Shown here one piece after another: positions 20,832-31,554 of a stretch of DNA of 64,000 nt. This stretch comes from Daphnia carinata (Eukaryota > Arthropoda > Branchiopoda > Diplostraca > Daphniidae), in the NCBI RefSeq assembly GCF_022539665.2, contig NC_081336.1:9090778-9154777 (forward strand). The letters are read 5' to 3'. The notes under the pieces are model-generated. The model did no database searches. It was not told the origin of the DNA and worked only from the letters and a program-made list of their open reading frames with translations. Position numbers and translations under genes: made by a program. Position 1 is the stretch's first letter, and each line of letters starts with the position of its first letter.

Positions 20832-21938
20832 ATGTCGTTCAGCAGCAGTTTTGGATCGGTTGGTAGCTATTACAATCAAAAATTGTACTTCGATCATAGG
20901 GCCGATCAAGAGTACACGGGTGGCTATTGGATTACGGATGACCAACTTCGCGAAAAATTGTCAAACTTAATTGACACGGAAGAAAAGATTGAAAATGCTT
21001 CCGTTTACAGCAATCCGCTCTCTTCGTTGCAGGCGACGAACGCTCTGCTGTATCACGCGTTCATTGTAATGAAAACAAATAACTGGTGGTGGTCGATCGA
21101 GAAAAACTCGGAATGCATCACGATTCAACGAGCGAAGAACCTCGAAAGTGTTCGCGATAAGTACCAGAGGACGAAACGGACGACTGGTTTGACTCCTTTA
21201 ACACAAATCAGGGAGAATGAAACTACAGAAGGCGGGAATACAACAATCAGAGAACTCATCAATTACATTTGGAGGGGGGACTGTTTAAAGGACGTTTACC
21301 ATATTCTTATGGAGAATTGCCAAATATTTGCTAACCTGATTTTTGCTCGTATCAACTCACCACGCAATGATCAAGTCTATTTTGACGAAGCTGCCGATCA
21401 ACCCCCATCTTCAGCTAACAGTTACTATATGAATGTGGATCAAGTGTTCAACGAGGTGCAACGGTTAAGCGCTTCCGAGAATTTTACCAAATTAGAGATT
21501 TATAAAGCGCCAATAAGTTCACATTACATCCCAGTTCCTCTTGAGGCCGAAAATATATCCTCCATACTTAAGAAAATATCTGGATATTTTTCGCATCATT
21601 ACTTCGTGATTTTTGAAACGAACGAGGGAACTTACTGGTCGTTCGAACGATTCCCGACTAGTTTCACCATTCAGCGGGCCAGAAATAAGCAGATCCTTTT
21701 GAAAGAATGTCAACGGGAATTACGCGACACTTTACTCTTACAAGTAAATTTGGAAAAGTCAGATGTTGCCAAGCGGCAGAATATGAAAGCAGTTTTGGAT
21801 TTTACCTGGAAAGAGTTCGAACCGGAAATATCTTACGTGCCCGCAAGAAATTGCGACACAACAGCCTTGCAAATCTACGACAAATTTAAAATGAACTCTT
21901 TTGCTGCCCAGAAATCCTGGACGAATTACTTCCAATGA
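20832..21938 (+). CDS. Array family member F7, B type, extended C-terminus
   Basis: This 368-residue family member has module 1 with His75 and Cys163 (E-N-C-Q-I-F), and module 2 with H-H-Y-F, Y-W-S-F-E-R and N-C-D-T. D-H-R-A-D replaces D-P-R-A-D and V-R-D-K-Y replaces V-R-D-M-Y. The usual stop after K-F-K-M-K is lost (AAC TCT replaces AAG TAA), so translation runs 14 residues into the former 3' untranslated region (S-F-A-A-Q-K-S-W-T). Single exon. Function unknown. Confidence 0.85.
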   Translation: MSFSSSFGSVGSYYNQKLYFDHRADQEYTGGYWITDDQLREKLSNLIDTEEKIENASVYSNPLSSLQATNALLYHAFIVMKTNNWWWSIEKNSECITIQRAKNLESVRDKYQRTKRTTGLTPLTQIRENETTEGGNTTIRELINYIWRGDCLKDVYHILMENCQIFANLIFARINSPRNDQVYFDEAADQPPSSANSYYMNVDQVFNEVQRLSASENFTKLEIYKAPISSHYIPVPLEAENISSILKKISGYFSHHYFVIFETNEGTYWSFERFPTSFTIQRARNKQILLKECQRELRDTLLLQVNLEKSDVAKRQNMKAVLDFTWKEFEPEISYVPARNCDTTALQIYDKFKMNSFAAQKSWTNYFQ

Positions 21939-23204
21939 GCACTAATACAAACTATTCGCTATTTTTTGTAATTTTTTTTTAACTCCCAAAGTTGCGGCTT
22001 AGAGGCGATGAAATAGTTGGTCGATAAAAATTCTGATCAACACGGTAGATCTCACCACGAAGTAAATGCAACCTTTTTTATAAACTGATGAAAAATGGTA
22101 TTTCCTACCTTGAAGTTCGGAGTGACACTCCTCCGGCCGGGATGTTTTCCCACTGGTTAGGGCTAAATCAGTGAGTCATAAAGGATGTCCATAATCTTCT
22201 GTCATTTAGTGGGGGGGGGGGGGGGGGGTTCACTTACCGCTGCCAATCTGAAAGTAAAAGAGGAAATAAAGTGAAACATCAACCCATAACTTTCATTATT
22301 CTGTTATGTGGTGGATCTTGTGCTAACACTACCTGAACCCGATCAAAACTCAATACTGAAATTTAGGTAGAAAAAAAATCTGCTTTTTAAAGTTGATTGG
22401 GACGTTGCCCCCTTGATAGATGACAAGTCATTTTCATTTATCAATTTATAATGAAGGGTTACTCGCATTAATTTGGTGAAGTTCAGTTTGCAAGAGTTCA
22501 ATTTTCATTGGAAAGACCCAAATCTCGAAATGGCAAGTTGACTTTCCCAGATCCATGATTACTGTAAACTTTAATGACAGAACAACTGCTGTATCTCTGT
22601 GAGGACTACATCACACATTTTCAACATTAAAAATGGAGCTAAGGCAATGAAAAATAGTGTCAATTTACTGCATGAAACATACATGTGAATCACACTGCAC
22701 AACTGATATTCGTGTGAAATGTGTTCTCACTTTTGCTTTGTCCAAGCAAAATAAAAAATAAAATGAATTGATATACTCACCTCTAGTAACTTCTTTTCTA
22801 AAAAAGTTCACAATGTGGTTGAACTTCAACTTTCACGATGGTGATTCTTCTGCCGGTTGCCAGTCTTCTAGAATCTACCTTGGGTGCACAACAATAAGTT
22901 GTTTAAACGTTATATACATAAAAATTAAAAAGAAATCGAAAAACGAGTGGCATTCGTAAAGACATTAACTAAAATTTTCGGGGGAAAAAAATTACACAGA
23001 ATAAAAAGAAAATAATAATAAAAAAAGCGCGATGTTTGCAGCCAATCAGGATGCATAGAACTTGGGGCGGTGTGTTTCCGATATTGTTTTGGAAGAATTT
23101 TCGTCTGCTAATGTTACGTAACAAAATACTACGTGCAGAAGTTCGAAGGAGATCTCTGCATCGCCTGCTTGACATTCGAAGGTTAACCATTAAACATCGT
23201 CAAC
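21939..23204. repeat. Spacer between F7 and the first FAM162 copy
   Basis: Standard 3' flank. The D-W-Q exon here contains an 18-base G run (22211-22228) in place of the short C run of the coding copies, so it is dead. From about 22650 the DNA matches 32300-32850 and, except for the large insertion there, 37050-39007: this is the left arm of the FAM162/copine duplication. Confidence 0.6.
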
Positions 23205-23762
23205 ATGTCAATGTTGAACAAATTTCGTACGTCTCAAGTAATTTGCAAGTTGAATAAAATTACGAGGCGTGGAATGGCTGAATCGAAACCTGATACCAGT
23301 ATTAAACCTCATACTGAAGCCGCATACACATCCCCTAATTCAGCACTAGGCAAATCGGCATTGGTATTCAATGTGGAAAAGTTTGATTAATTATTTCTAT
23401 TTTATACAGGAGATGTTCACAGGGTTAGTAAAGTGGAAAGATATTTCCTGGTTTGGACAAAAAAATTCAAGTCTACAAAAGATGTTCCTGGCTATGTTTC
23501 ATAAGTGAAAATTGAATTAATTTGGCAAAAAGTCTCAAGTATGAAACATGAAATACAATTTAGGAGAGACATGATGGAAAAGGCTAGAAACATCATGCGT
23601 ATAAGACTTAACTTATCCATCATAGCTCTTTGCTTGATTGGGGCATTATTTGCAGCCAAAAGTGGGAAAAAGGCTGCTGCTAGGGGAGAATCCGTCACTA
23701 AGAATAACCTTCAGTGGCATAAAGATTACAATAATTCCCAAAATGCACAGCTCCCTAAGTGA
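23205..23762 (+). pseudogene. FAM162-like gene, copy 1, splice donor lost
   Basis: This is a copy of the complete gene at 39008-39561. Exon 1 (23205-23349) and exon 3 (23564-23762) are open, and exon 2 (23410-23500) is preserved, but the donor of intron 2 has changed from GT to AT (T-T-T-C-A-T-A-A-G-T-G at 23498-23508). Normal splicing of the UPF0389/FAM162 domain is therefore unlikely. An alternative is intron retention, giving an early stop or use of the downstream ATG. Confidence 0.65.
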
Positions 23763-23886
23763 AAAAAGTAAATATTAAATTCAAGTGATAATCCTATTAA
23801 TCACTCAGCTGGAATCTATCGTTGCATGAACACTTAGATAATAAAAGATGGAAATATAACAAACTTCTTAACTAAGGCCTTGGCTT

Positions 23887-25060
23887 TTAATTTGAAAGAT
23901 TGGATAATATCCCCTTGTTCTTTGGTAAAATACCCTTCATTTTCATGTACGACACTATCTGCTCAGGAATATCTGCCAGCATGTGCTTGGCCAGTTGAAA
24001 ACCACCCGCCGTGACGTCATATTTCTCTAAAAACTCGTTGAACTGGGCGTACTGAACGACATCTCTCGCCGCATTACGGCCATTTTGGCTGAGCTTTTGT
24101 ATGTCCTCTTCTAGCCGATTCATCGATGTGAATGAAGTCGGTCCCATCCCAACAATCAATACCGACATTGGAAGCTCCGAAGCTTCTGCAATCGCCTAAA
24201 TATCACATTGAATTTTAATTGAGTTCCGGCACAGCAAACGTATCTTTACCTTCGCAACTTGGCTGGCGTCAGCAATTTCTCTGCAAGTCAAAATAACCAG
24301 TACAAAGTAGTCATCGCAATCGAGTCCACGCCATTCCAAATGTTTTTTGGCTGAGCGTGCGACGTGCTCAATTGGAGGACTGAGGCATCCCGTCTGGCCC
24401 AATTGAATCGAATGCAGACAAGAGCGGTAAGCATTAATGACGCCTTCTACGCCACGAACGTGCAATTCGTGTGAAACTGGAGCCGAGCGGGCGCCGAAAT
24501 TGAGCAACGAAAACATTTCCCCAGTGTAATCCTAGACGATTAAACGTAAAATAATAGAAGAAAAACATTTCAAATGCAGCTGACATAAGAACAAAGTAGC
24601 GCTAGTCCTACCTGAATGACGTCTCCGATGGCTCTCATTGCAAGCTCATATTGCGTGGGGTCTCGTCCAATATGATGTAAACTCGGTGGATTATGCGGAT
24701 CACCGTTGGAATCTGTTTTCAATAATCATCACAATAAACGGGTCGAATAACCCTGCACTCAAATTAATTTGTTCCTTTACCAGTGAAGTCGATTGCGAAA
24801 GTGAAGTGCAGTTTGGTCCCACTAGAAATATAATCGAGGAAGGAATGTACACGTTTCGTCTTGCTCGTAGTCAATTCAATTACAGCTTCGCTGGAATGCT
24901 GTCAAATAAAACAAAATTTTTCAAAATAAAGAAATAAAAGTTTTACAATTTCCAATGCAAATTACACTTTTCTTTAGTGGAAGCGAAGCTGGAGCTTCTA
25001 GCAATTGGCGGGCGTGAATTTCGGTTTCTCCAAGAAGCTGATGATGACCATCTTTACATA
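23887..25060 (-). pseudogene. 5'-truncated copine copy
   Basis: Copy of copine exons 2 (3' end only), 3, 4, 5 and 6 (24898-24781, 24712-24612, 24531-24250, 24195-23887) with intact splice sites and open frames. The exons for the first C2 domain and nearly all of the second are missing because the duplication ends at about 25060, where the DNA switches to the middle of an array family gene. What remains encodes the von Willebrand A-type copine domain only (A-I-D-F-T, N-F-G-A-R, I-V-G-M-G-P). It has no evident start exon, so it is probably not made as protein. Confidence 0.8.
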
Positions 25061-25061
25061 C

Positions 25062-25742
25062 AATTACATTTGGAGGAATGATTATTTAAACTATGTTTAC
25101 CATCTACTTAAGGAGAATTGCAAAAAATTTGCTGCCATGATTTTTGATCGTATCAAATCACCGTACAATGATCAAGTCTATTTTGACGAGGCTGCCGATC
25201 AACCCCGATCTTCAGCAAATAGTTATTACATGAATGTGGATCGAGCGTTCAGCGAAGTGCAACGTTTAAGCGCTTCAAAGAATTTTACTATATTAGAGAT
25301 TTATAAAATTCCAATAAGTTCATGGAACATCCCAGATTTTTTTGTGCCCGACATTTTCGCTTTCCTCTTTAGGCAATTAACTGGATTATTTTCGCATCAT
25401 TACTTCGTGATTTTTGAAACGAACGAGGGAACTTACTGGTCGTTCGAACGATTACCGACTCGTTTCACCATTCAACGAGCCAAAAATAAACAGATCCTTC
25501 TGAAAGAGTGTCAACGGGAATCACGCGAGACTTTACTCTCCAAAGCAAATTTGGAAAAATCCGATGTTGCCGTGCCGCAGAATATGAATGCAGTTTTGGA
25601 TTTTACCTGGAAGAAGAGGAACCTGGACATATTTTATTTGCCCGTAAACTTTTGCTACTTGGTAGCCTTGGACATCTACGAAAAAAATTTAAAAGGAAGT
25701 AATGTTGCCGCCCAGAAATCCTGTACGAATGGCTGCCAATGA
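25062..25742 (+). pseudogene. Array family fragment F8, truncated and fused to copine DNA
   Basis: The first 143 or so codons, including the His of module 1, are missing; the fragment starts in the middle of N-Y-I-W-R (25062 onward) and is otherwise close to F2. It keeps the Cys of module 1 (N-C-K-K-F) and all of module 2. Two extra A bases before the end (about 25683) shift the frame and add a tail (S-N-V-A-A-Q-K-S-C). The open frame beginning at 25005 uses antisense copine codons as an artificial N-terminus. Confidence 0.8.
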
Positions 25743-27523
25743 GCTTTAATACAAACTATTCGCTATTTTTCATAATTTTTCGTAAACGTTTCGTTTTTCG
25801 TAAAAAGTTGCGGCATAGAGACGAGGAAATAATTGGCCGATAAAAATTCTGATGAACACGGTACATCTCACCACGAAGTAAAATCAACCTTTTTTTTTAG
25901 CTAAACTGATGAAAAATGGTATTTCCTACCTTGACGTTCGAGGTGGCACTGCTCCGACCGGGATGTTTTCCCACTGATTATGGCTAAATGGCTGGGTTGT
26001 AAAGGATGTCCATAATCTTCTGCCATTTCAGGAATTCACAAATTGTTGCCAGTCTGAAAGGAAAAAAGGAAATAAAGTGGAACATCAACCAATAACTTTC
26101 ATTGTTCTGTTATTTGGTGGATCACATGATAACACTACCTGACTCCAATTAAAATTCAACTCCAGAACTAAAGCAGAAAAATACAAATCTGCTTTTTAAA
26201 GTTGGTTGGGACATAGGACCCCTGGTCGTTGACAAGTCATTTTCATGTATCAATAAATAATGAAGGGTTACTTACGTTAATTCAATAAAGTTCAGCTTGC
26301 AAGTTCAGTTTCACTGGAAAGACTCAAATGTAGTAATGGTGATTTGACTGTCCCAGATCCATAATTACTGTAGACTTTAAGGACAGGACAACTGCTGTCT
26401 ATCTGTGAAGAGCAACAATAAAAATTTCAAAACAGTAAAAAAAGGAGCTAAGGCAGTGAAAAATAACGTCAACTTACTGCATGAAACAGACATGTGAATT
26501 CTTCAATTTGTCCAGAATCACACTGCACAATTGGTATTCTAGTGAAACATGTTATTTCAGTTTTGTTTGGTCCAACCCACAATAGAAAAGAGTTGATATT
26601 CATCCATAGTAACTTTTTTTTCTTAAAACCTCACGATGTGGTTGGATTTCAGCTTACATGATGATGATTCTACTGCCGGTTGCCATCCATCAGATCGATT
26701 GTGCATCATACACTCCAACAAAGATTCAACTTTGGTGACTCTCCTAAAAGAACGAAAAACAAAAATACATTGTAATACGACGTTGCCATTAGTAGTATTC
26801 CAGTCTTCTAGAATTTCTTCACATCAGAAAAGCAGGTTAGATGATCAAGGACATAGAGGGTGCAAATGTATAGAAAATTTGGCTATTTTCAGATTGAATA
26901 TAATAATCTTGGAATCATAGAAAAAGTATTTTGCTTTTCTGACTTTTTTTTACTTCTATATGTTAATGATTTCTAAAGTGAGCACAGTAAATTACATTGG
27001 AAATTTTGAACCATTGGCCAAAAGTGGTAGGAAAAAAACAATCATCATTCGTTGCTTAACAATGATTCAAAATGCTGCAGCCCGCCAAGTTTGTTGAACA
27101 TGTGAATTGTGACATTCAAATCAAGTCACTCGGGGAAGGGGACACAATGATCACGTAATAAACTGGCAAACAACGTTATCTATTTCAGCTGGTTGCAGTT
27201 ATCTTTGCTAATCATTATAACAGTAATTTTGTAGCGGATCGCCTTAGAGAACGGACTGAAATCCAGTCGGCTTCCATCGAGGTAACGTTATCTTCTATTG
27301 GGATTATATGCCAAGATAAGGTTTTTATTGCGTCGTGAAAAGTGGTGGAACACTTTATTCCGAAACAAGTTCTTCAAAGCAGAGCAGTGAAATTATTTAA
27401 CATCCCGTCTAGGGTTGCCAAGCTCCTCATTTTGGTTAGGAAAACAGCCTGAGATTGAACCTTGTTGTGCCACTTTTCACTCGTTTGCGGATTGTTTCAA
27501 GAGCGGAACGTCATCAACAGAAA
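25743..27523. repeat. Spacer between F8 and F9
   Basis: B-type 3' flank with a frameshifted D-W-Q exon (about 25940-26055). Positions about 26500-27520 share the arrangement of 19560-20830 and end in an F1-like leader, in which the TGACGTCA palindrome reads GAACGTCA. No gene is supported; the frame at 26636-26920 is a spacer ORF. Confidence 0.45.
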
Positions 27524-28825
27524 ATGTCGTCAACCACCATTTGTACATCGTGTGGTAGCAATTACACTTGCAAATTGTACTTTGATCCTGGGGCCGATAA
27601 AGCGGACATGGGTGGCTATTGGATTACAGATGACCAACTTCGCCAGATATTGTCTAACCTAATTAACACGGAAGAAAAGATTGAAAAGGCTTCCATCTAC
27701 AGCAATCCGCTATCAGTTGGCAAAAAATTGCAGTTGGCAAACCGCATATTTTATCACGCGTATGTCGTAATAAAAACGAAGAATTGGTGGTGGTCGATCG
27801 AGAAAAACACGGAATGCATCACGATTCAACGATCGGAGAGTCTAGAGAGTGTTCGTGACATGTACCAAAAGAAGAAACGGTTGACTGGTCCAACTACGGA
27901 GACAAGCATTAGGGAGAAGAAAACAGCGCTGCCAGATAAGACAATAACAATTATAGAACTCATCAATTACATTTGGAGGAAAGATTATTTAAACGATGTT
28001 AACCATCTTGTAAATGCAAATTGCCAAAAGTTTGCTGATGCGATTTTTAATCGCATTAAATCACCATGGGATGATCACGTCTATTTTGATGAGGCTGCCG
28101 ATCATCCCCGATCCTCAGCAAGTAGTTGCTACATGAGTGTGGATAAATTTTTTAGTCAAGTGCAACGTTTAAGCAATTCAGAGACATTGTCTGAACTAGA
28201 GCTTTATACTGTGAAACGAGTAAAATCCGTAACTTTTGTAAACAATATTATGTATGTTTTTATTTTTATTTTGCTATTTTTATTATTTTTGACAAAAGAT
28301 ATAATTTTCCTGTCGGATATAACCATCCGATTTTTCCTTTTTTTCGTTTTGTTTTTATTTGGCTATGCCGTTGTTGCGTATGTCATAGTGGATGCCATCT
28401 TAGATCAATATGGATTGCTTTCACGTCACTCCTTCGTGATTTTTAAAACAAAAACAGAAACTTACTGGTCGTTTGAGCGATTCCCGACACATTTCGTCAT
28501 CCATCGAGCCAGAACCAAAGACATCCTTTTGAAAGAGTGCAAGCGGGCTTCACAAGACATTTGGTTCTTCATACCGCAATTGCATAGCAAAGCACTTGCC
28601 GCCGAGCGGAGCACAATCGCAATATTGGATTTCATCTGGAAGAAGGATAACCTAAACTCTGTAAGTCAGTTGCCCTTAGAAGATTGCGGCCAAGTCGCGT
28701 CTATCATCTTCGAGAATTTCAAACGACCCACAATTTGTGGGAATGAATCGTTTTTTGTTTTTTTGCTCTATTTGTTTTTGTTCTTCCTTTTCATTAATTG
28801 GCTGAATTCAAAATTTTTGCAATAA
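27524..28825 (+). CDS. Array family member F9, membrane (A) type
   Basis: I choose the ATG at 27524 (M-S-S-T-T-I-C), which aligns with F1; the frame is open upstream to 27455 but that part is leader sequence. The protein has 433 residues. Module 1 has Y-F-D-P-G-A-D, Y-H-A-Y, W-W-W-S-I-E-K and N-C-Q-K-F-A. Two hydrophobic segments follow, then module 2 with R-H-S-F, Y-W-S-F-E-R and D-C-G-Q, then a C-terminal hydrophobic segment (F-F-V-F-L-L-Y-L-F-L-F-F-L). The central region is almost identical to F5, the C-terminus to F1, suggesting recombination or conversion among A-type genes. Function unknown. Confidence 0.85.
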   Translation: MSSTTICTSCGSNYTCKLYFDPGADKADMGGYWITDDQLRQILSNLINTEEKIEKASIYSNPLSVGKKLQLANRIFYHAYVVIKTKNWWWSIEKNTECITIQRSESLESVRDMYQKKKRLTGPTTETSIREKKTALPDKTITIIELINYIWRKDYLNDVNHLVNANCQKFADAIFNRIKSPWDDHVYFDEAADHPRSSASSCYMSVDKFFSQVQRLSNSETLSELELYTVKRVKSVTFVNNIMYVFIFILLFLLFLTKDIIFLSDITIRFFLFFVLFLFGYAVVAYVIVDAILDQYGLLSRHSFVIFKTKTETYWSFERFPTHFVIHRARTKDILLKECKRASQDIWFFIPQLHSKALAAERSTIAILDFIWKKDNLNSVSQLPLEDCGQVASIIFENFKRPTICGNESFFVFLLYLFLFFLFINWLNSKFLQ

Positions 28826-30423
28826 CGACTGGCCCGCCATCCTGTATGAATTATTGTCCATGAATACTGAAACAATGCGGTACTTTTTGTCCATGAACAC
28901 TGAAACAAACAATGGGGTACTTTGAATTTTTTCTTACTCCATTCACTCTCCATTAAGAATGCCCTTACCCTGTTTTACGTGATCTGTGTACGCCAGTAGA
29001 GATGTTCATCTAATAATAAAATAAATTATTGTACTGCAAAATAAGGATAATACTTTTGCTACTGAGAAACATGACCTTTTATACTTTTAAGTCCGTAACG
29101 ATACTCTATCCAGGCTGGAAGGTTCTTTACTGACTCAAATCGTATCGTCCTTCACAACGGCCAAAACGCTGCTCCGTTTCGAGATTCAGTTGCTGTTGCC
29201 AGTCTGAAAAGAAAAGAGAGGAAAGAAAATGAGCATTAACAGGAATTCTTTGTTTTTCTAGGTGACGGTTGGTTGAGATATGCGGGGAGATTCGAATGCT
29301 ACATTTGAGGAAGCAAAACAACGGGTTAGAACTGTCCCACATCATTGAAGGCTTTTTATTTCCATTTGGGCAAAGTTAATGTTCTTAACCGCAACTAGAG
29401 TGTTGCGTTGATAATATACTTTTCCATCGAAAATATGTCCCAATATAAAAGTGACAGCAGAGCAAAGTGCAATCCAGTCGGAAAACAACTGCTTACGTCG
29501 TAAACAAACTGCGTTTTTCCCCCATTTTATATTCCAGGAGATACGATTCGTTTCTACGTGATAATATGAAGGACATTCAATGTCATTTAGTTTCGTTTGT
29601 TTGTTGCTTCGCGGCATTTCTGGACCACTCGATTCGTTAAAACACCAAAAGAAAAATTCATATCAGCTGTTAAAGTTGGACCTTGTAAACAAAATGTTAC
29701 CACAGCCCCATAAAGAGGTAAACACAATGAGTATCTAATGCAAGAAAAGCCGAGATAATTTATCACAAATACAAATACAAAAACAAACAAACGATGCACT
29801 TTTTTTCTGGTCTTGGCAACAAAATTTTGTTGATTAAATTTCTCCACATCGCTCACTAAATATCGAACAGCGTAAAACTTCAAAAAAGTAGGAGCAGGAT
29901 GATAAGCGTGGCTTTTGCGTGGCATTCGAAACGCAGCCGATATACACCAAAGATAAGAGGCCACAAGAACTTGAATCGTTTTCATATTGGACAGCAACGC
30001 ATCGGCTTAATTTGCCAATCAGTAACCGTAAACAACGAATCGTTCTTGAGGGTGTGAGGCAAAAGTCGGGTGCAACACACGGCTGAAGGTGAATAGATCG
30101 AACAAACGAAATAAGTTTCTTTCAACTCAAACGCATAGCTTAATCTCTGTTCCAAGATATGACGACCACAACACCTCCCTCCAATCGCAGTGACGCAGAG
30201 AAGATTAAGTCTGATGTTTCACCTGGTTCTATTTACTGTATATATTATTTCTACGTGAATTCTATTTACTGTATATATTATTTCTACGTGAATTAAGGAC
30301 CAAGTTCAGTGTGGTGGTCCAAGCATTCGCTCGTCGATCAAGACATCGCCCCATACACAGTAGTTCACGCTAAAAGTCCTAACTAGGCCAATACAGAAAA
30401 ATTATAACCAGCAGTAACAGAAA
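28826..30423. repeat. Spacer between F9 and F10
   Basis: Contains a D-W-Q-Q-Q-L-N-L-E-T minus-strand piece (about 29127-29203) nearly identical to that at 7319-7395, and the intact 91-codon minus frame. A 33-bp unit starting T-T-C-T-A-T-T-T-A-C-T-G is tandemly duplicated at 30227-30292 in the F10 promoter region. Confidence 0.5.
29342..29617 (-). CDS. Unrecognised 91-residue minus-strand ORF (second intact copy)
   Basis: Counterpart of 16710-16985, starting M-P-R-S-N-K-Q-T-K and ending N-I-N-F-A-Q-M-E-I-K-S-L-Q. Differences between the two copies are partly amino-acid changing. It lies head-to-head with F10. See the other copy for the alternatives. Confidence 0.25.
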   Translation of the reverse strand: MPRSNKQTKLNDIECPSYYHVETNRISWNIKWGKNAVCLRRKQLFSDWIALCSAVTFILGHIFDGKVYYQRNTLVAVKNINFAQMEIKSLQ

Positions 30424-31554
30424 ATGGCGCAGTCGTCAAGTGCGTCTATCAAAAGTGGTACATACACCTGCAAAATGTATTTTGATCCTCGGGCGGATGC
30501 ACCCGACACAGGTGGCTATTTGGTTCAGGATGATGAACTTCGCCAAATATGGTCAAACTTAATTGACACGGAAGAAAAGATCGAAAATGCTTCCGTCTAC
30601 AGTAATGCGCTCAATTCGTGGCAGTTGACGAACGCTCTGCTGTATCACGCGTTTCTTGTAATAGAAACAAAAAAGTGGTGGTGGTCGATCGAAAAAAACT
30701 CGGAATGCATCACGATTCAACGCTCGAAGAACCTCGAAAGTGTTCGCGATATGTACCAGAGGACGAAACGGACGACTGGTTTGACTCCTTTAACACAAAT
30801 CAGAAAGAATGAAACTACGCAAGGCGGCAATACAACAATCAAAGAACTCATCAATTACATTTGGAGGAAAAACTGCTTAAACGACGTTTACCATCTTCAG
30901 GATGCAAATTGCAAAGTATTTGCTGCCCTGATTTTTGATCGCATAAGATCACCGTACAATGATTTAGTCTATTTTGACGAGGATGCCGATCAACCCCGAT
31001 CGTCACCTAATAGTTGCTACATGAATGTGGATCAAGTATTCAATCAAGTGGAAGATTTAAGCGCTTCAGAGATTTTTACTAAAACAGAGATTTATGAAGT
31101 TTCATATAGTTCATGGATCATCCCAGATCTTTTCGCACCCGCCTTTCTGTTGCCCGCCCTTTTGCTAGCTGTGCCGATATCTATAATATTACCTCCAGCA
31201 ATATTCGCATTAATTGCAATACAATTTAGAATAAAAAAAACTTTAGCAATTAAGCCTCACGTCGTGATTTTTGAAACGAACCAAGGAACTTACTGGTCGT
31301 TCGAACGATTGCCGACTCGTTTCACCATTCAGCGAGCAAAAAATAAATACATTCTTTTGAAAGAATGTCAACGTCTTCGCCGAAAAACATTACCGACCTT
31401 GATAAAGTCAGGTGATGCCGTGCAGAAAAATATGAATGCAGTTTTGGATTTTACGTGGAAGAAGGACAACCTAAATAAAAATGAAATATTTTATTTGCCC
31501 TCAGCCTTTTGCGGAATGGTAGCCATGCAAATATACAACAGATTTACAAAGTAA
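30424..31554 (+). CDS. Array family member F10, hydrophobic linker
   Basis: This 376-residue protein is the most divergent B-type member. Module 1 has Y-F-D-P-R-A-D, His75, W-W-W-S-I-E-K and Cys163 (N-C-K-V-F-A); Y-L-V-Q replaces Y-W-I-T. The linker (about 237-268) is a long hydrophobic stretch with Pro (F-A-P-A-F-L-L-P-A-L-L-L and on), enough for one or two membrane passes, unlike other B members. Module 2 has K-P-H-V-V-I-F where others have H-H-Y-F-V-I-F, so its His sits one position later than the conserved one, while the Cys (F-C-G-M) is kept. Module 2 may be inactive or altered. Confidence 0.82.
   Translation: MAQSSSASIKSGTYTCKMYFDPRADAPDTGGYLVQDDELRQIWSNLIDTEEKIENASVYSNALNSWQLTNALLYHAFLVIETKKWWWSIEKNSECITIQRSKNLESVRDMYQRTKRTTGLTPLTQIRKNETTQGGNTTIKELINYIWRKNCLNDVYHLQDANCKVFAALIFDRIRSPYNDLVYFDEDADQPRSSPNSCYMNVDQVFNQVEDLSASEIFTKTEIYEVSYSSWIIPDLFAPAFLLPALLLAVPISIILPPAIFALIAIQFRIKKTLAIKPHVVIFETNQGTYWSFERLPTRFTIQRAKNKYILLKECQRLRRKTLPTLIKSGDAVQKNMNAVLDFTWKKDNLNKNEIFYLPSAFCGMVAMQIYNRFTK

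Noticed and set aside
25005-25061. Apparent N-terminal extension of F8
   Set aside because: These codons are antisense to copine exon 2; the frame is produced by the breakpoint.
27455-27523. Upstream extension of F9
   Set aside because: This part aligns with untranslated leader of F1, F2 and F7, where the same region lies before the ATG.
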